The notes beneath the pieces were generated by a model. That model ran no database searches and was not told the DNA's origin. It saw only the letters and a list, made by a program, of their open reading frames with translations. 64,000 bases of DNA from Spirodela intermedia (Eukaryota; Streptophyta; Magnoliopsida; Alismatales; Araceae). How positions within the stretch are numbered: the stretch's first letter is position 1; every line of letters begins with the position of its first letter. Location of the stretch: assembly GCA_902729315.2 (NCBI GenBank), contig LR746267.1:4148386-4212385 (forward strand), written 5' to 3'. Made by a program: the position numbers and the translations under genes. Positions 34,617 through 49,684 of this stretch are shown one piece after another.

Positions 34617-36135
34617 GATCAAGGAGTCCAGTTGGAGACATTAAATTCAGTGCTGTATGGGAGGCAACCCATGGTTTTTATTTCATTTTGTTTGAATTTT
34701 TTTTAAGCTCTGTTTTTCTTAGAATTTTGCAGTACTTGTTTCTTTATTTGTTTTTTCGAAAAAGTGCAGGAAGAGGCGTGTAAGACGAAGTGGAAAATTA
34801 AAAATGAGGTTGAGGTGATGTCTTTCGGAGCTTTATCATTTATGACAACATTTTTAATGCTAAACTTTGCATATATGCATGCTTCACTTGAAAATTATAT
34901 TTTCTGTATATTCTGTTTCGAGTTTTCTCTGTCATTGAGGACAATGTCATTTTTAAGTTGGGGGGTGAAGTATTCATTATTAATTTATGCTATAGGACGA
35001 TTAAGAACATGTGTTTGCATTAGAACAGCAACTGAAAAAATAAAAAATAAAATAAAATTTGAAAAAACTGCAACATCTATTTTCTGGTTTTCTGTCAAGA
35101 ACAACAGACTGTCAAAAATAGCAGACAAAAAACAGCCCAAAATTTGAAATTCTAGAGACCTTTTTCTCACATTTCAATCCCCTAGACATATATTACTGAA
35201 ATTCGAAATTACAGCTATAAAAAGGATAGTTTTGATTTATTTTTGACAAATTTATTGTTGCTAAAAACAGAACTGAAAACAAAAAATAGAACTGTCAGAA
35301 CTATCTAATTTACAAATTTCTTACATCATATTGCATGCATGAAAAATTAAATCAATTAGATTGATTGATATCAAAAGACACTAGAAAGATTATTATTGAG
35401 TCAAAAGAATGATCTAGTAGCATGAAATGTTGGAATACTCCTTGGATACGTGATAGATAACATGAATTTGATTTTACAGATTTTCACTTCATGATCTTGA
35501 TGGATAGTATTTACTTGATTTGAAAATTTGATTGATCATTTGAGTTTAATATAGATTTTTGCACCCAAATCTATAGGACTTGTGAGGAGAAATCACTTAT
35601 TTCGAAAAAAAAAAGAGAGAGAGCAATGTGAAAAATTTAGAAACGAAGAGTACACATGGAGGGTGTGAGACATCACTCTCATTGTCGAAAATCATGTATA
35701 GAAAAACGCTTGCTGCAAAATAAGTGGATAAAGTGAAAGCCCTGAAAATTAAGAGTACACATGGAGGGTGTGAGACATCATTCTCATTGTCGAAATTTGT
35801 CTACAGGAAAAGCTACTTATCCATTATAAAAGAAGGAAGAAATATAGTACAAACTTCAAAAATCAAGTCATGGAAAAAAGAAAATGTAGGACCAATATTA
35901 TTCTTAAATGATTATTGATAATTGGAACATCTTGTAAATATATCTATGAGTGAAGAAGTGATAAAGATGTGAATAGAAGAAGTAAAGTCTAGATTCTTAT
36001 TGTGAATAAAAGGTGCATCATTTCTAATTGTATTTTTATTTTTTTTTGTATTGAAATATGATGTTTGAGATTTGTAAATTTTTATTTTCGTAATTCCATT
36101 GCTAAGGGACTAGCAATGATTTAAGTTGGGGGGTG
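34617..36135 (+). other. Non-coding 3' internal region of the Athila-like element
   Basis: About 1.5 kb where some Athila elements carry an envelope-like gene; none is recognisable. One 127-codon open stretch (34,764-35,147) lacks a signal peptide or family match. The 13-mer AAGTTGGGGGGTG occurs at 34,955-34,967 and again as the polypurine tract before the 3' LTR. A ~50-bp direct repeat is at about 35,649 and 35,753. Confidence 0.7.
36123..36135 (+). other. Polypurine tract of the Athila-like element
   Basis: AAGTTGGGGGGTG immediately precedes the TGATAAGT start of the 3' LTR; it would prime plus-strand DNA synthesis. Confidence 0.85.
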
Positions 36136-37774
36136 TGATAAGTCTTCATTATCATGAGTTAATAATTAGTAAATAATATAGTTTCAGCCTTAACTCGTGA
36201 TAAATAGACTTATATTTGTGTTAAAGTGTGAAAAGTGGTTTTCAGTTGATTAATGTGATTTTTTGGGTAATTATGTGATTTTATACGAATTTATATGATT
36301 TTTATAATATTACTTTTGAGATAAATGAAGAAAAAGAAATAAAACTAAAATATTGCAAAATGGGGGGGACCCGCCGGCCAGCCGGGCCCACAAGCGGGTC
36401 GGAAGCTCAATCGAGGAGTACTCGTGAGCAGGGCCTCGAGCGGCTTGGACCAATAAGGGCACGTGTGCGCCACTCCCCTTCCACGTCACTGGTGGCCAGC
36501 CGGCTAAGGGGCAAGGAGTAGTCGTACACGCGAGAGAAGGAACTTCGCTTACAAATGTAACATTACTATATATTTGCCCGAAAAATCTGCGCACAACCGA
36601 TGTGAGACTAAACCCGCGTCACACCTTCCTCAGAAGGGGCAGACAACCGGCGTGGGTTCGAATCCTCCCAGAGTCAAAATTCATATATTTTCATCTGATT
36701 ATCGTGACTTTCCTGCAGATCGCCGGTGAAGGATTAAGCAACGAGAATCGCTGGATCATCGGCAAAAATCTCGTCAACGTGATTCGCAGAGCATTGCTAC
36801 TAAAATTGCTGAATGATTCGCAATAAAAGGATCGCGAATCCATCGAGTAAAGTATCTCTGATTGATCGACAAACAAGTTGTCGTCGGGAAGAGGACGATC
36901 CACCGAGAGACGAGTCGCCACCTCCTGAGAGCATACCAGATGCGATGAAAAGCCTCCTCTTGCTGTGCGGACCTGAGGATGAAGCTCACTAACACGCGCC
37001 CCACCTCCATCCAGCTCCTCTCCGTCAGGTGACAGCTGCCGAAGAGCCACAAAGTCGCCGTTTTTCCACTCCGCCGGGTGACAGCCGCCGGAGACGACTC
37101 GACGACCCATTTCATTAATCTCTAGACTTCACGAGAAGATCTAGAGATTGCCCACGTCGTCTTTGTCCAAGGAGAGCCTTCGAGGCTGTGGACATTGCAC
37201 GATGATCCTCCCGAACGCTCAAGATTCCGGTGCATCGCCGACGCATCGCCGTCGCGACGCCAGAACTCTGTTTTCCTGCTTTCAACTTCATTTGCGTTTC
37301 ATTTAGTGATAATTTGTTGATTTTGAATTTACCAACATATACTTCATTTTATTATGATTCTTCCGTCTTTTACAGATCTTAATTTGATCAATTAAATCGT
37401 CTGTAATCGCTTACGTAAGAATCGTCGGGCAGAACTCTGTTTTCACCCGATTCGCGTTCGCCGGGCGCTGATGTCATCTTGATGCCTGCACTGTTATTTT
37501 CTTTTTTCGTGAATTTTAAATATATTTCCTTTTCATTTCTTAGTATAAAATTCATATAAAATATTATTCTTTGAGAAAAATTCTGAATAATTACCAGATA
37601 TTATATTACATCCCTGTGATCGAATTGGAAAATTACTGCTATTTTTGGAAGTTTTATTGAATTATAATTGATATATTTGTTCAAAAATACTTCTAAATAT
37701 CCGAAAATTCGTATTTTCTAGTTTTATAAATTTTATATTTGCGTGATTTAATATACAATGACTAAGTCACGTCA
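36136..37774 (+). repeat. 3' LTR of the Athila-like element
   Basis: 1,639 bp, TGATAAGT...CACGTCA, collinear with 27,475-29,117, followed by the CTCCT duplication at 37,775-37,779. Confidence 0.95.
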
Positions 37775-37779
37775 CTCCT
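37775..37779. other. Target-site duplication CTCCT, right side
   Basis: Matches 27,470-27,474. Confidence 0.95.
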
Positions 37780-40551
37780 CAATGCAAAGCCTTCAAAGAT
37801 TTAAATCAACCAACAAGGACCTCTTGATTTCTCTTGTTATTTTTGTTTATAACAACTTCCCAAAGCTTTAGGTCATACAAGAGATAATGATATTCATTTT
37901 TTCTCATTAACTATTCAAAATCAATGATATTTATAGGTAAATCACATAAAAAAGTCATTTTGGATTTCAAAATCTTCCAACATTTGTTTATGTTGAAATA
38001 GGCATAAATTCAAATCGTTGAGATACCAAAACTATATCTCTGTTAAATGACCCAAAAATGCTTACATGAGACCAATACGTGATCTTGTTAAGAGTTAACA
38101 TTTAAATCTAAATCATGTCAATTCAAATCATTTTGATGAAGATTATATAGTGTAAGCTCATATTTGATAATATATGTTTTATTAAACTAGCAATTCAATA
38201 ACTAAAACTAGTTCTAATCTCCTCAAATAAGATGCAACCTTTAAGAAGACATCTTGAGTCATTATCTCAATATATAAAATCATAGCTTCAATGATTCATG
38301 ATGTTCAAATCATGTTCTAAATTATAACCTTTAATATTTAAAATTTTCATATGAGAGAATGAACTATATAACTTGAATCAAATAATTTAGTGTCAATTCC
38401 GTTTAGACATCAGTATGAATACATAGGCACACAATAGAATTTTTAAGTTGGCATACTCATCTCTTTTTTTAAATAATGTGGTCAATTTGAGTACCTTAAT
38501 CATTCAATTCCACATTGTGATATATATTGTAAATATCAACAATTTTATAGGAATATCTCAAATGATAATTCAATGTTTTAATTGATCTTACATATTTGTC
38601 ATTAGTTCTCCAACATAATCTAGTTAAAGATTGGAGTGAATCCCTATGACAACAGATGATCTGACATTATAATATACAATAGATTTTAAAAAAGGTGAAT
38701 TAATGAGGAAATAATGCTAAATTTGTATTGGAAGCATTATTGATAAGCTATCAACATAAACTTGATGGTTGGTAGAAATAACCCATTAATGAGGATTTTG
38801 GTTCCTAGTAATGTAAGAACCAATGAGATATTATAAACAAAGATAAAGATTGAGATAGAGAGACAATAAATCATAACACCAATGCTAATCCTTAATGTAA
38901 ACTCATCTAGAACCTAGTTCGAAAATGATGGATGGATACAAGCCTAATTTCATCTGAAAACTTGCATCAAAATCTGATTTTTTATTATTCATGTGCTCAC
39001 CATTTCAGTCAATGTGATCCATCATTTTAACTTGATTGATAGGAGTAATCCAAAATGATATTGATCAAATATTGACTCGTTATCATTTGCCCAAATGTGA
39101 GACATGACTATAATTGTTGATTCTCTCTTTGCTGATCAACAACCCTAATTTTGAAAAATCTTCAATCCTTGAGATTAAATGTTCAAGTCTTTGAAAATCT
39201 GAAGTATTATCATCTTCTAAGAGCCAAGTTCCATCTTGAAGTAATCCTTAAGGTACATTTTTAAATCATAGCCCTATTTCTAACAAGAAACTTGATCACT
39301 CCAAGTTTTGTTGTCCACTAATTTTTAGCAAACCTTTCTAACTTGCATGTCATATTTGTGGTGCAACTATTTTCCAATAGTCATGGTGAGCTCTTCCAAT
39401 TCCAATTTTATTATTTAACAGATTAGAGTAAAGTTTGCATGGTATACTACATTTCTAATTCTAATTTGAAAGCACACAGTAGGTGCACCCATGACTCTTT
39501 CCCTCTTACATTGTGATCCCTAGTTTTCTAGTTTTCAAACTCCTCTAACACGCACAACTCCTTTCCACAACTTGTACTTTTTCTCCTTTTTCTTGTCATC
39601 ATCAAAAAATGTTAGGAAATTTTCAATCTGCTCTAAGAATAATGCTCTAGTAATGACAGCCTGCAGTTCTTTGGATCTGAATTTTATGTCACTAAGAACT
39701 TAATAAGACAGAAATCATGATAAGATTGATCTGAGTTAGCAGCTCAATAGGCAGAGTTCAAGTAAAGTGTTCTCTCCTAATATAAAATTAGAAGTACCAT
39801 AGGGGAAAAGGTAATAATTACCTGTGGAATTGAAAGCTTGGAGTTGATATATTCCTTCATCTATTCAAGAATAAGGTCAGATAAAATTATGGCTTCATTA
39901 TAGGTGATATGAAATGCAGGGAAATGATCAATACTAGTCAACCAACTTTTTGGAATATGGAGAGGGGATACGTATTTTGGGATAGATTCAATAAACATTT
40001 TTGTGAATCCTTCAATTAAAATGGTAAGTCTAGTCAAGATAATTTGGAAGAATAAATTCATCATTTTTTTTCTCTTTGAGGATCAGAAGGCAATCCATCA
40101 TTGGAATTGCCAAGGCCTCTATTATAATTCAACTTGTGATTCAATGTGTTTCCTATAAATGGGGAACAAAGGTGCTATTTGGAAAAAATATGTTGCCAAA
40201 AAAATCATGTACTAATTCATTTAGGACAATTTGAGGACTAATTAGTGTTTTAAATCCAAAGTCTTGAATTTAGTACGTGATTAGGTGTAGGGAATAATCA
40301 ATGGCATCAATGGAAAGTCCATTTTCAATGACTTCAAGCCGTTCACATTCTAATTTCATTGGATTATCTGCTTTAGGATTTTCTTCTCATAAATGTTTCT
40401 CGTCAAAATCAGAAATTATGATCTATCCACGGGTTGATTGTCTGTTGCACCTAAAAATTATAAAGATATTGTTGGAAACTCTAGAATCAGGACAATGGAA
40501 TTGATTTAAGTTGGAGTAACTGCCCATGATTGAGGAAAAAATTACTCAAAG
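37780..40551. other. AT-rich intergenic DNA without a recognisable gene
   Basis: Only short open frames. A ~45-bp stretch near 39,150-39,200 (AATCTTCAATCCTTGAGAT) matches the reverse complement of 42,515-42,550, on the other side of the following solo LTR, hinting at old repeat fragments. Confidence 0.4.
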
Positions 40552-40556
40552 ATTAG
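40552..40556. other. Target-site duplication ATTAG, left side
   Basis: Identical to 42,291-42,295. Confidence 0.9.
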
Positions 40557-42290
40557 TGATAAGTCTTCATTATCATGAGTTAATAATTAGTAAATAATAT
40601 AGTTTTAGCCTTAACTCATGATAAATAGACGTATATTTGTGTTAAATTGTGCAAAGTGGTTTTCAATTAAATAACATGATTTTTTTATTAATTATGTGGT
40701 TTTCTATGAATTTATATGATTTTTATAGTCTTATTTTTGAGATAAATGAAGAAAAAGAAATTAAAATAAAAATAGAGCAAAAGAGGGGGACTCGCCAACC
40801 AGCTGGGTCCGCAAACAGGTCGGAAGCACAATCGGGGGGAGCCGCAAATAAGGGCTTGAGCGGCTAGGACCTATTGGGGCACGTGTGCATCACTCCCCTT
40901 CCATGTCACTGGTGGCTAGTCAGCTATAGGGGAAAAAGTAGTCCTACACGTGGGAGAAAGAGACTCATTACTTGTAAATATGATATTACTATATATTCAC
41001 CCAAAACTTTAGCACACAAGTAATGTGAGACTAAACCCACATCACACCTTCCCCTGAAAGGTTTCAAAAAATTTAATACTTAAACTACCCCTTAGTTATA
41101 ACAGAGATATACTATGATGATGTCACTTGATAAGCACATTAGAGTACTTATTTCAATCTCTCTCATATAGACGAGCAACCGGCACGAGTTCGAATCCTCC
41201 TAGAGCTAAAACTCATATTTTTATCTGATTATCGCGACTTTTCTATAGATCGCTAGTGAAGAATTAAGTCGGCAGAATCGCTGAATCACTAGCAAAAATC
41301 TTGTCAACGTGATTTGCAGATCATTGTTATCAAAATTGTTAAATGATTCGTGATAAAAAGATCGCGAATCTATCGAGTAAATCATCTCTGATTAATCAAC
41401 GAACAAGTCGTCGTTGGGAAAAAGATGATCCGCCAAGAGACGAGTTGCCACTTCTTGAGAGCGTACTAAATGCAATGAAAAGCCTCTTCTTGTTGCGTGG
41501 ACTTGAGGATGAAGCTCCTTAAGACATGCCCCACCTCCATCTAGCTCCTCTCTGTCGGGTGATAGCTGCTAAAAAGCCGCAAAATTATTATTTTTTTGCT
41601 CCGTCAGGTGTCAACTGCCAGAGACGATTTGACGACTCGTTTCATTGATCTCTAGACTTTGCAAGGAGATCTAGAGATTGTCCATGTCATTCTTGTGCAA
41701 GAAGAGCCTTCAAGGCTATGGACACTGCATGACAATCCTCCCGAATGCTTAGGATTCTAGTGCATCGTCGATGCATCACCACCGTGATGCCAAAACTCTA
41801 TTTTCCTATTTTCAACTTAATTTTTACTTCATTTAGTAATAATTTTTGTGATTTAAATTTATCAAACTATATCTCATTCAATTACAATTCTTCTTGCTTT
41901 TACAGATCTTAATTTGATCAATTAAATCATCTATAATCACTTAAATAAGAATTTCTAGGTAGAATTTTATTTTTTTCTGATTTGCAATCATCGTGCACTA
42001 ACGTTATCTTGACATCTGCACCCTTATTTCTCTTTTTCGTAAATTTTAAATATATTCTATTTTTATTTCATAGTATAAAATTCATAGAAAATTATATTCT
42101 TTGAGAAAAATTCTAAAAATTATCCGATATTATATTACATCCTTATGATCTCAAACTATTTTTGGAAGTTTTATTGAATTGTAATTGATAGATTTGTTCA
42201 CAAATACTTCTAAATATCTAAAAATTAGTACTTTCTAATTTTATAAATTTAAATTTACGTCATTTGCTGTACAATGACTAAGTCACATCA
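40557..42290 (+). mobile_element. Solo LTR of the Athila-like family
   Basis: 1,734 bp, TGATAAGTCTTCATT...AAGTCACATCA, with perfect ATTAG duplications. It aligns over its full length with the LTRs of the 27,475-37,774 element. It contains an extra ~115 bp (about 41,060-41,175) before the GAGTTCGAATCC motif. More diverged than the full element's LTRs. Confidence 0.92.
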
Positions 42291-42295
42291 ATTAG
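42291..42295. other. Target-site duplication ATTAG, right side
   Basis: Matches 40,552-40,556. Confidence 0.9.
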
Positions 42296-43850
42296 ATATT
42301 TAAAAATTAAATATTTTATGTTAATCAAGATCTAAAAATATAGACGATCAATTTTTGATTGCAAAAAATAAGTGTGATTTTGAACCTTCAAAGAACTACC
42401 TTGAGAGAAATAATTTATATGCTTGACTCACATCTTAGAAGATGATAAAATGTAATCTTTTGAAGCTTCAGTTTAATATATAAGCAAACATTGGTGTTCA
42501 AGAAATTTCAGGGTTCAAGTTTGATCTCAAGGATTGAAGATTGAAAGATCAGAGCTATTGATTAGTGACAAGGAGAATGGGTTGTTTGGTTTAGGCCTCA
42601 CCCTTGGAGATGAAATGAAGGATCAAATTTGATGAAAATATTTCAGATTATGGCCCCATTTGATGTGGCTCAAATGATTGATCAAATGGACAAAAATTAG
42701 GAAGAGTGCAAAAAAAATCATATTTTGATGAAATAAAATTGCAATGTGAAATTCATTCATCCTATTATAAATTTCGCTGACCTATTGCAGATATACTACA
42801 ACAATTGATAAAAATTATTTCATAAAATATATTAAAATCCCTATACATTTCTATTATATTTTCTCTTCACTGATTTTCTACCTGCTACTTGGTTCCTTTG
42901 TTCTTCAATTGTTCTGATTTTATAACTTGATGACAAACCACAGATTAATTAACTCAGTATAAGGAAAACAAGGAATGAAATTGAAGCACCAGTCAACACA
43001 TATTTGTTTATCGGGAACATGCATTCGATCAATTTGACAAAAATTCAAACTATATTTCTAAAATTAGAAATAGTCTTAGAATTTACATTTTAAAATTGAA
43101 TTGAACGGGATCTAAGTTTTTCTACATATTTCAATCTTTCTTCTAAAATTTATAAATTTTAATGTTTACAAAGGTTTAATAAAAATATCTGCTTATGGAA
43201 ATTGATTATCCATGAAACGCAAGGCAATATCATTTTCAGTCACATAATTTGAATAAATGATAATTGATATATTATCGAAGATCAATTACTCTTTATGAAT
43301 AATAATTGATATTCTAGTCCTCCCTAAGCTAACTATTCTGCTTTTGTCCTGAAATGGGAATTTCATGAGATTGCTCTTTATTGATATTTGACCCATCAAA
43401 ATGTAAGTGAAGCACAATTTGGCTATTCTGTATTCAGCTTCTGTCGTACATATTATTAACCTTGTGTTTATACGTCTTTCCTCCATTGGTAATTTCTTTC
43501 TCTCAAGTTCTTCTAAGACAAAGAGGAACCTAATTTTAAGGCTGAAAATCTTTGATTGGAAAGCTAGAACTGTCATAACAGAACTACACCAAAAATTGAG
43601 AATGTAATAAATATGAACAAACCATTGAATTTATGGAATCTTATGTTCACATCAATTATAATCTAAACATATAAATCAAAACACCCCTTCTTGATGCCTA
43701 AAAAGCTATTGGGAAAAATTATTTAATCGTGTTTTAATTATTGCGATTAATACAACAGTTTTTAGATGTAATCAGTGGCCTAATTGATTGCTTTACAGTC
43801 TTAAATACTCGATTAATTCACTTATACCATCAAGAGCAATCAACGAAGAG
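42296..43850. other. AT-rich intergenic DNA
   Basis: No gene recognised; small open frames on both strands near 43,286-43,607 overlap each other and lack a family match. Confidence 0.4.
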
Positions 43851-44229
43851 CACCTGTTGCCGCCTAGAGTCCATTCGAATCTAAGCCACGGGGGAATTTC
43901 ATGAACCTCCTCTGTTCGCTCGTGAAGAGGCATATTGTTGTAAAGAGAGCTTGGCGGATTAGCATATCCAGGAGCCTCTTCCACCTTTTTTCCCAACAAA
44001 GATGATTAGAAAACGAACGCGGAACAGATTGAAGTCAGGTAGATCGACGGGGTATAAGACAACGACGCCGGGATAAGACAGTAAAAGGAAGTCAGTGCAT
44101 CATATCACATTTCAGTAAGGGGACAATTCTACACATAAAACTTCACGGCAAGCCCTTTCTTGATATCAATATTCCTAAACGCATCACTGGTCACATATAG
44201 CTTGACGATTTACACAGCGCATTTCCCTG
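43851..44229 (-). other. 3' flank of the broken kinase gene, duplicated elsewhere
   Basis: The block around 43,870-44,200 has counterparts at 48,650-48,910 and at 61,580-62,000. All share GGGGGAATTTCATGAAC- or GATGATTAGAAAACGA-type landmarks and TCAGTGCATCATAT. It marks the downstream flank of S-domain kinase copies. Confidence 0.7.
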
Positions 44230-47218
<2,989 letters not shown>

Positions 47219-47640
47219 TGACCCGCAGTCTGGTACACACAGGTTTTCCGCTATATCGTCTCTAACCTCCTATCAAGGAAAAATGTGGAGAGACAGAGAT
47301 GAGAAAGGAGAAACCGCCTCTCCATTTTAGACGGCGGAATTCAGATGGGCGAGCACCTTCCACCTCTCGAGCGGAAACTAGCGCACTGGTTTCCAGAAGT
47401 AACATCTTCGAATTGACGTCCTTCGCCCCCCTTCCCGAGTGGACCTCTAATCATCCGGTTTGCGAACTCCGACGGCCGAACACGGGCTCTTACATGGTTC
47501 CCCCATCTTTCCAGGGGCGGAACTCCGGGGGGCTATATAATTCACCAGCAGTCGCTGACCGTTGATTTTGCTTCTTCTCAAGACGCCAACAAACTTCTGC
47601 CGGGGTTTCTAAGGAAATGTAATTGGTTTACGAGTTGCCA
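47219..47640 (-). promoter_or_regulatory. Upstream region of the broken kinase gene
   Basis: Two blocks recur at 58.5-59.0 kb: a proximal one (about 47,255-47,345) and a distal one (47,369-47,630, with CAGAAGTAACATCTTCGAATT). Conservation between copies suggests shared promoter and 5' leader sequence. Note GGGGCGGAACTCC and GCTATATAATTC (47,532-47,543), a possible TATA box but on the opposite reading sense. Confidence 0.5.
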
Positions 47641-48375
47641 CGTCATCACAGCCAGCCACGTCATTATCAAATGACACATCATCCCTACAGCTGACGTGTC
47701 ATAGCCACATCAACGCTTCGTTTGGTGAATCGACTCTTCCCCTTCATTTTGTATAAATATCTCTGTAATGATGATTAAAAGAAAAAAGAAAAGAGAGAAA
47801 TATTAGAAGTTTGTTAGGTTGAGATTAACCAAATTCACCCGATTTAGGGTTTGGTCGCGAGAACCACCGTCGCCCCCGGTCAGTGGATTGGTCATGAGGA
47901 ACCCGTCACCCCAGTAGGGTTGGTTGGTCGAGAGGACCCTGTCGCCCCGGTAGGGTTGGTCGCGAGGACCCCGCGCTTCCAGTCGGAGCTTGTGGCCCGA
48001 GACGCCACCGTCACGCGTCCTCCGGGCGCCGCCGCCCTTCTCGCCTCCTCCGCTTCACCCCTTCTCACCTCCGGGCGATACGTATCATCTCTGTCCCTGA
48101 TAAAAATAAAGCATTATCTAGCACTACAAATTGAAGTGTGTGAATCTTGATTGCTCTTGTCCAATTTTAATTAAAAGATGGCCAAGAAAAAGCCCAAATT
48201 GTGAAGTCACTTAAATTGTGTGAGAACTAAATTTCTTACTCGGCGTCCATCTTGGAAGAGTACAACTTCAAGAGTACCCAATATCAGAAAGAAACAACGG
48301 CAAATTGCAGTGTACTTTATATATTTCCATCATTGAGACATACGTTATACGTATCTTAAACAGGAGTAAGAGCGC
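47641..48375. other. Inserted-looking segment with TATA box and ~33-bp repeats
   Basis: Homology to the other kinase flanks stops near 47,640 and resumes near 48,372. In between are CACGTCAT repeats (47,638-47,710), TATAAATATC (47,751), and three ~33-bp tandem units built on TTGGTCGcGAGgACCC (47,852-47,985). It resembles an LTR or small retroelement, but I found no clean target duplication. Confidence 0.35.
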
Positions 48376-48960
48376 ATTGATATAAAAGAAGGAAAAATAG
48401 CAAGCTAATGTCTACTTGCTCATAAGGTGGCATCTGCCCAACATTTTCTCTCGTTTAAGACATGATTTGCGACCAGTATCTTCCAAAATATTTATTTTTA
48501 TTCTGTCTACTTCAGGTTTTGTACAGAATCTTGAAGTAAATGTTAAATTCAAAAGTAGTCAACATGGCTGCCTCTTTTTTAGTGAGAATGGTCAAAGTTT
48601 GGCAATTCAGAAATCCACGATGGTCAAAGCCGGCGATTATTAGATGCCTTAAGGAGTGATATGGGACCGGGAAAGCTCCCAGGGCCTCTTCCTCTTTCCT
48701 TGGCAGAGATGATTAGAAAACGAGCGCGTAAAGGATGAAAGCCAGGTAGAGAGGCGGCGTTGTCTTATACAACGCCGCCGCAATAGGGCAGACACTCAGC
48801 CACGACTGTAAGAGGGTGGTCAGTGCATCATATAACATATTTCAGTGACTGGATATTTGCACACATCAAATTTCAAGAAACGCCCTGTTTTGATCCGAAT
48901 GATCGTATCCTACCGGCGTTGTCTTATACTCCGCGACCTCTATTTGGCCTCATCTGTTCC
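48376..48960. other. Flank-only ghost copy of a kinase locus
   Basis: 48,380-48,640 matches 61,120-61,350 (GCATTGATATAAA, TTAAATTCAAAAGTAGTCAACATGGC split across). 48,650-48,910 matches the 3' flank at 43,975-44,200. No kinase exon follows; the duplicated block breaks where the next solo LTR has inserted. Confidence 0.65.
48753..48779. repeat. Perfect 11-bp inverted repeat (hairpin)
   Basis: GGCGGCGTTGT, five-base loop CTTAT, ACAACGCCGCC. The related flanks at 44,060 and 61,880 do not have it. Confidence 0.9.
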
Positions 48961-48991
48961 GCGCTCGCTTTCTGAACATCTCTTCCATAGG

Positions 48992-48996
48992 AGTAG
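48992..48996. other. Target-site duplication AGTAG, left side
   Basis: Identical to 49,685-49,689. Confidence 0.8.
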
Positions 48997-49684
48997 TGTG
49001 ACATCCCCGGAATCTCTCGACCGGGTTGAACTGGGAGAGACCACGTGAGACACGCGTAGGGAGGCGGGCGTCTCACACGCGCAACTGAAGCGCGGGCTAC
49101 GCGGTAAAGCGGGAACTCGGCGGAGCGGGTCTCCCAGATCTCGACGGCCACGCCGGATCTACGAGAGATCCGGAACAGAGACGAAGTCGTCGAAGAGAGA
49201 AGCAGGAGGGAGAACGGATAATACGCCGGAGGATTATCCGGACTACTCCGGAAGGCGAGGGAGAATAATGCGGCGGAGGTTATTCCCCTCTCCCTCTATA
49301 AAAGGAAGGGTACTTGGCTCCCTTAACAGAAGGAGGAGAAGAGTAGAGAAGGAAGGGAAGCTTTGGACGAGAGACGTCCCGTCGGTTTGCGGAATTCTCG
49401 AGGAGGAGACGGGTGTTCGGGTGACGCCGGCGTAGCGGCGGAACACAGTTTCGGAGTCGGCTGAGAGCCTAGGGAAAAGAGAGCCGTCGTGTCAAGCTCC
49501 TTCTCCCATTTCTCCTTCCCCCTTTTAAGCTTTTGAGTTCAGTGGAATCCTTCCTCCGTGCCTTATCGCCGTAAGGTCAGGTGGAGCTTCCGCAGGTGAC
49601 GAAAGGCTGCCTGGCGTTGACTGAGAACGGTCGGGGCCGGTCACGGGTGATTAAACCGGCGGTTCGGTCTTTTACTCCGTGACA
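48997..49684 (+). mobile_element. GC-rich solo LTR of a second retrotransposon family
   Basis: 688 bp, TGTGACATCCCC...CTCCGTGACA with AGTAG on both sides. It contains a TATA box (CTCTATAAAAGG, about 49,294-49,305) followed by a plausible transcription start and no gene. It is unrelated to the Athila-like LTRs. The TGTGACAT start recalls chromovirus LTRs, but with no internal region the clade is uncertain. Strand is inferred from the TATA box. Confidence 0.8.

Larger units (their letters stand above)
27475..37774 (+). mobile_element. Full-length Athila-like Ty3/gypsy retrotransposon (coding-defective)
   Basis: 10.3 kb, flanked by CTCCT duplications. Order: 5' LTR, tRNA-Asp-type primer site, gag, protease, reverse transcriptase, RNase H, integrase, ~1.5 kb without an envelope-like gene, polypurine tract and 3' LTR. 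Gag-pol lies in one frame from 29,421 to 34,616 without any frameshift but with ten in-frame stop codons. The RT sequence style (WVSPxQVVPKKxG with the long insert before GWRxCIDYRKLN) and the primer type place it in the Athila/Tat branch. It cannot encode its own polyprotein now; LTRs and priming sites look intact, so mobilisation in trans would be conceivable. Confidence 0.95.

Noticed and set aside
34764-35147. Candidate envelope-like gene of the Athila-like element
   Set aside because: Only 127 codons, no signal peptide or env-type layout, and it spans the internal polypurine copy.
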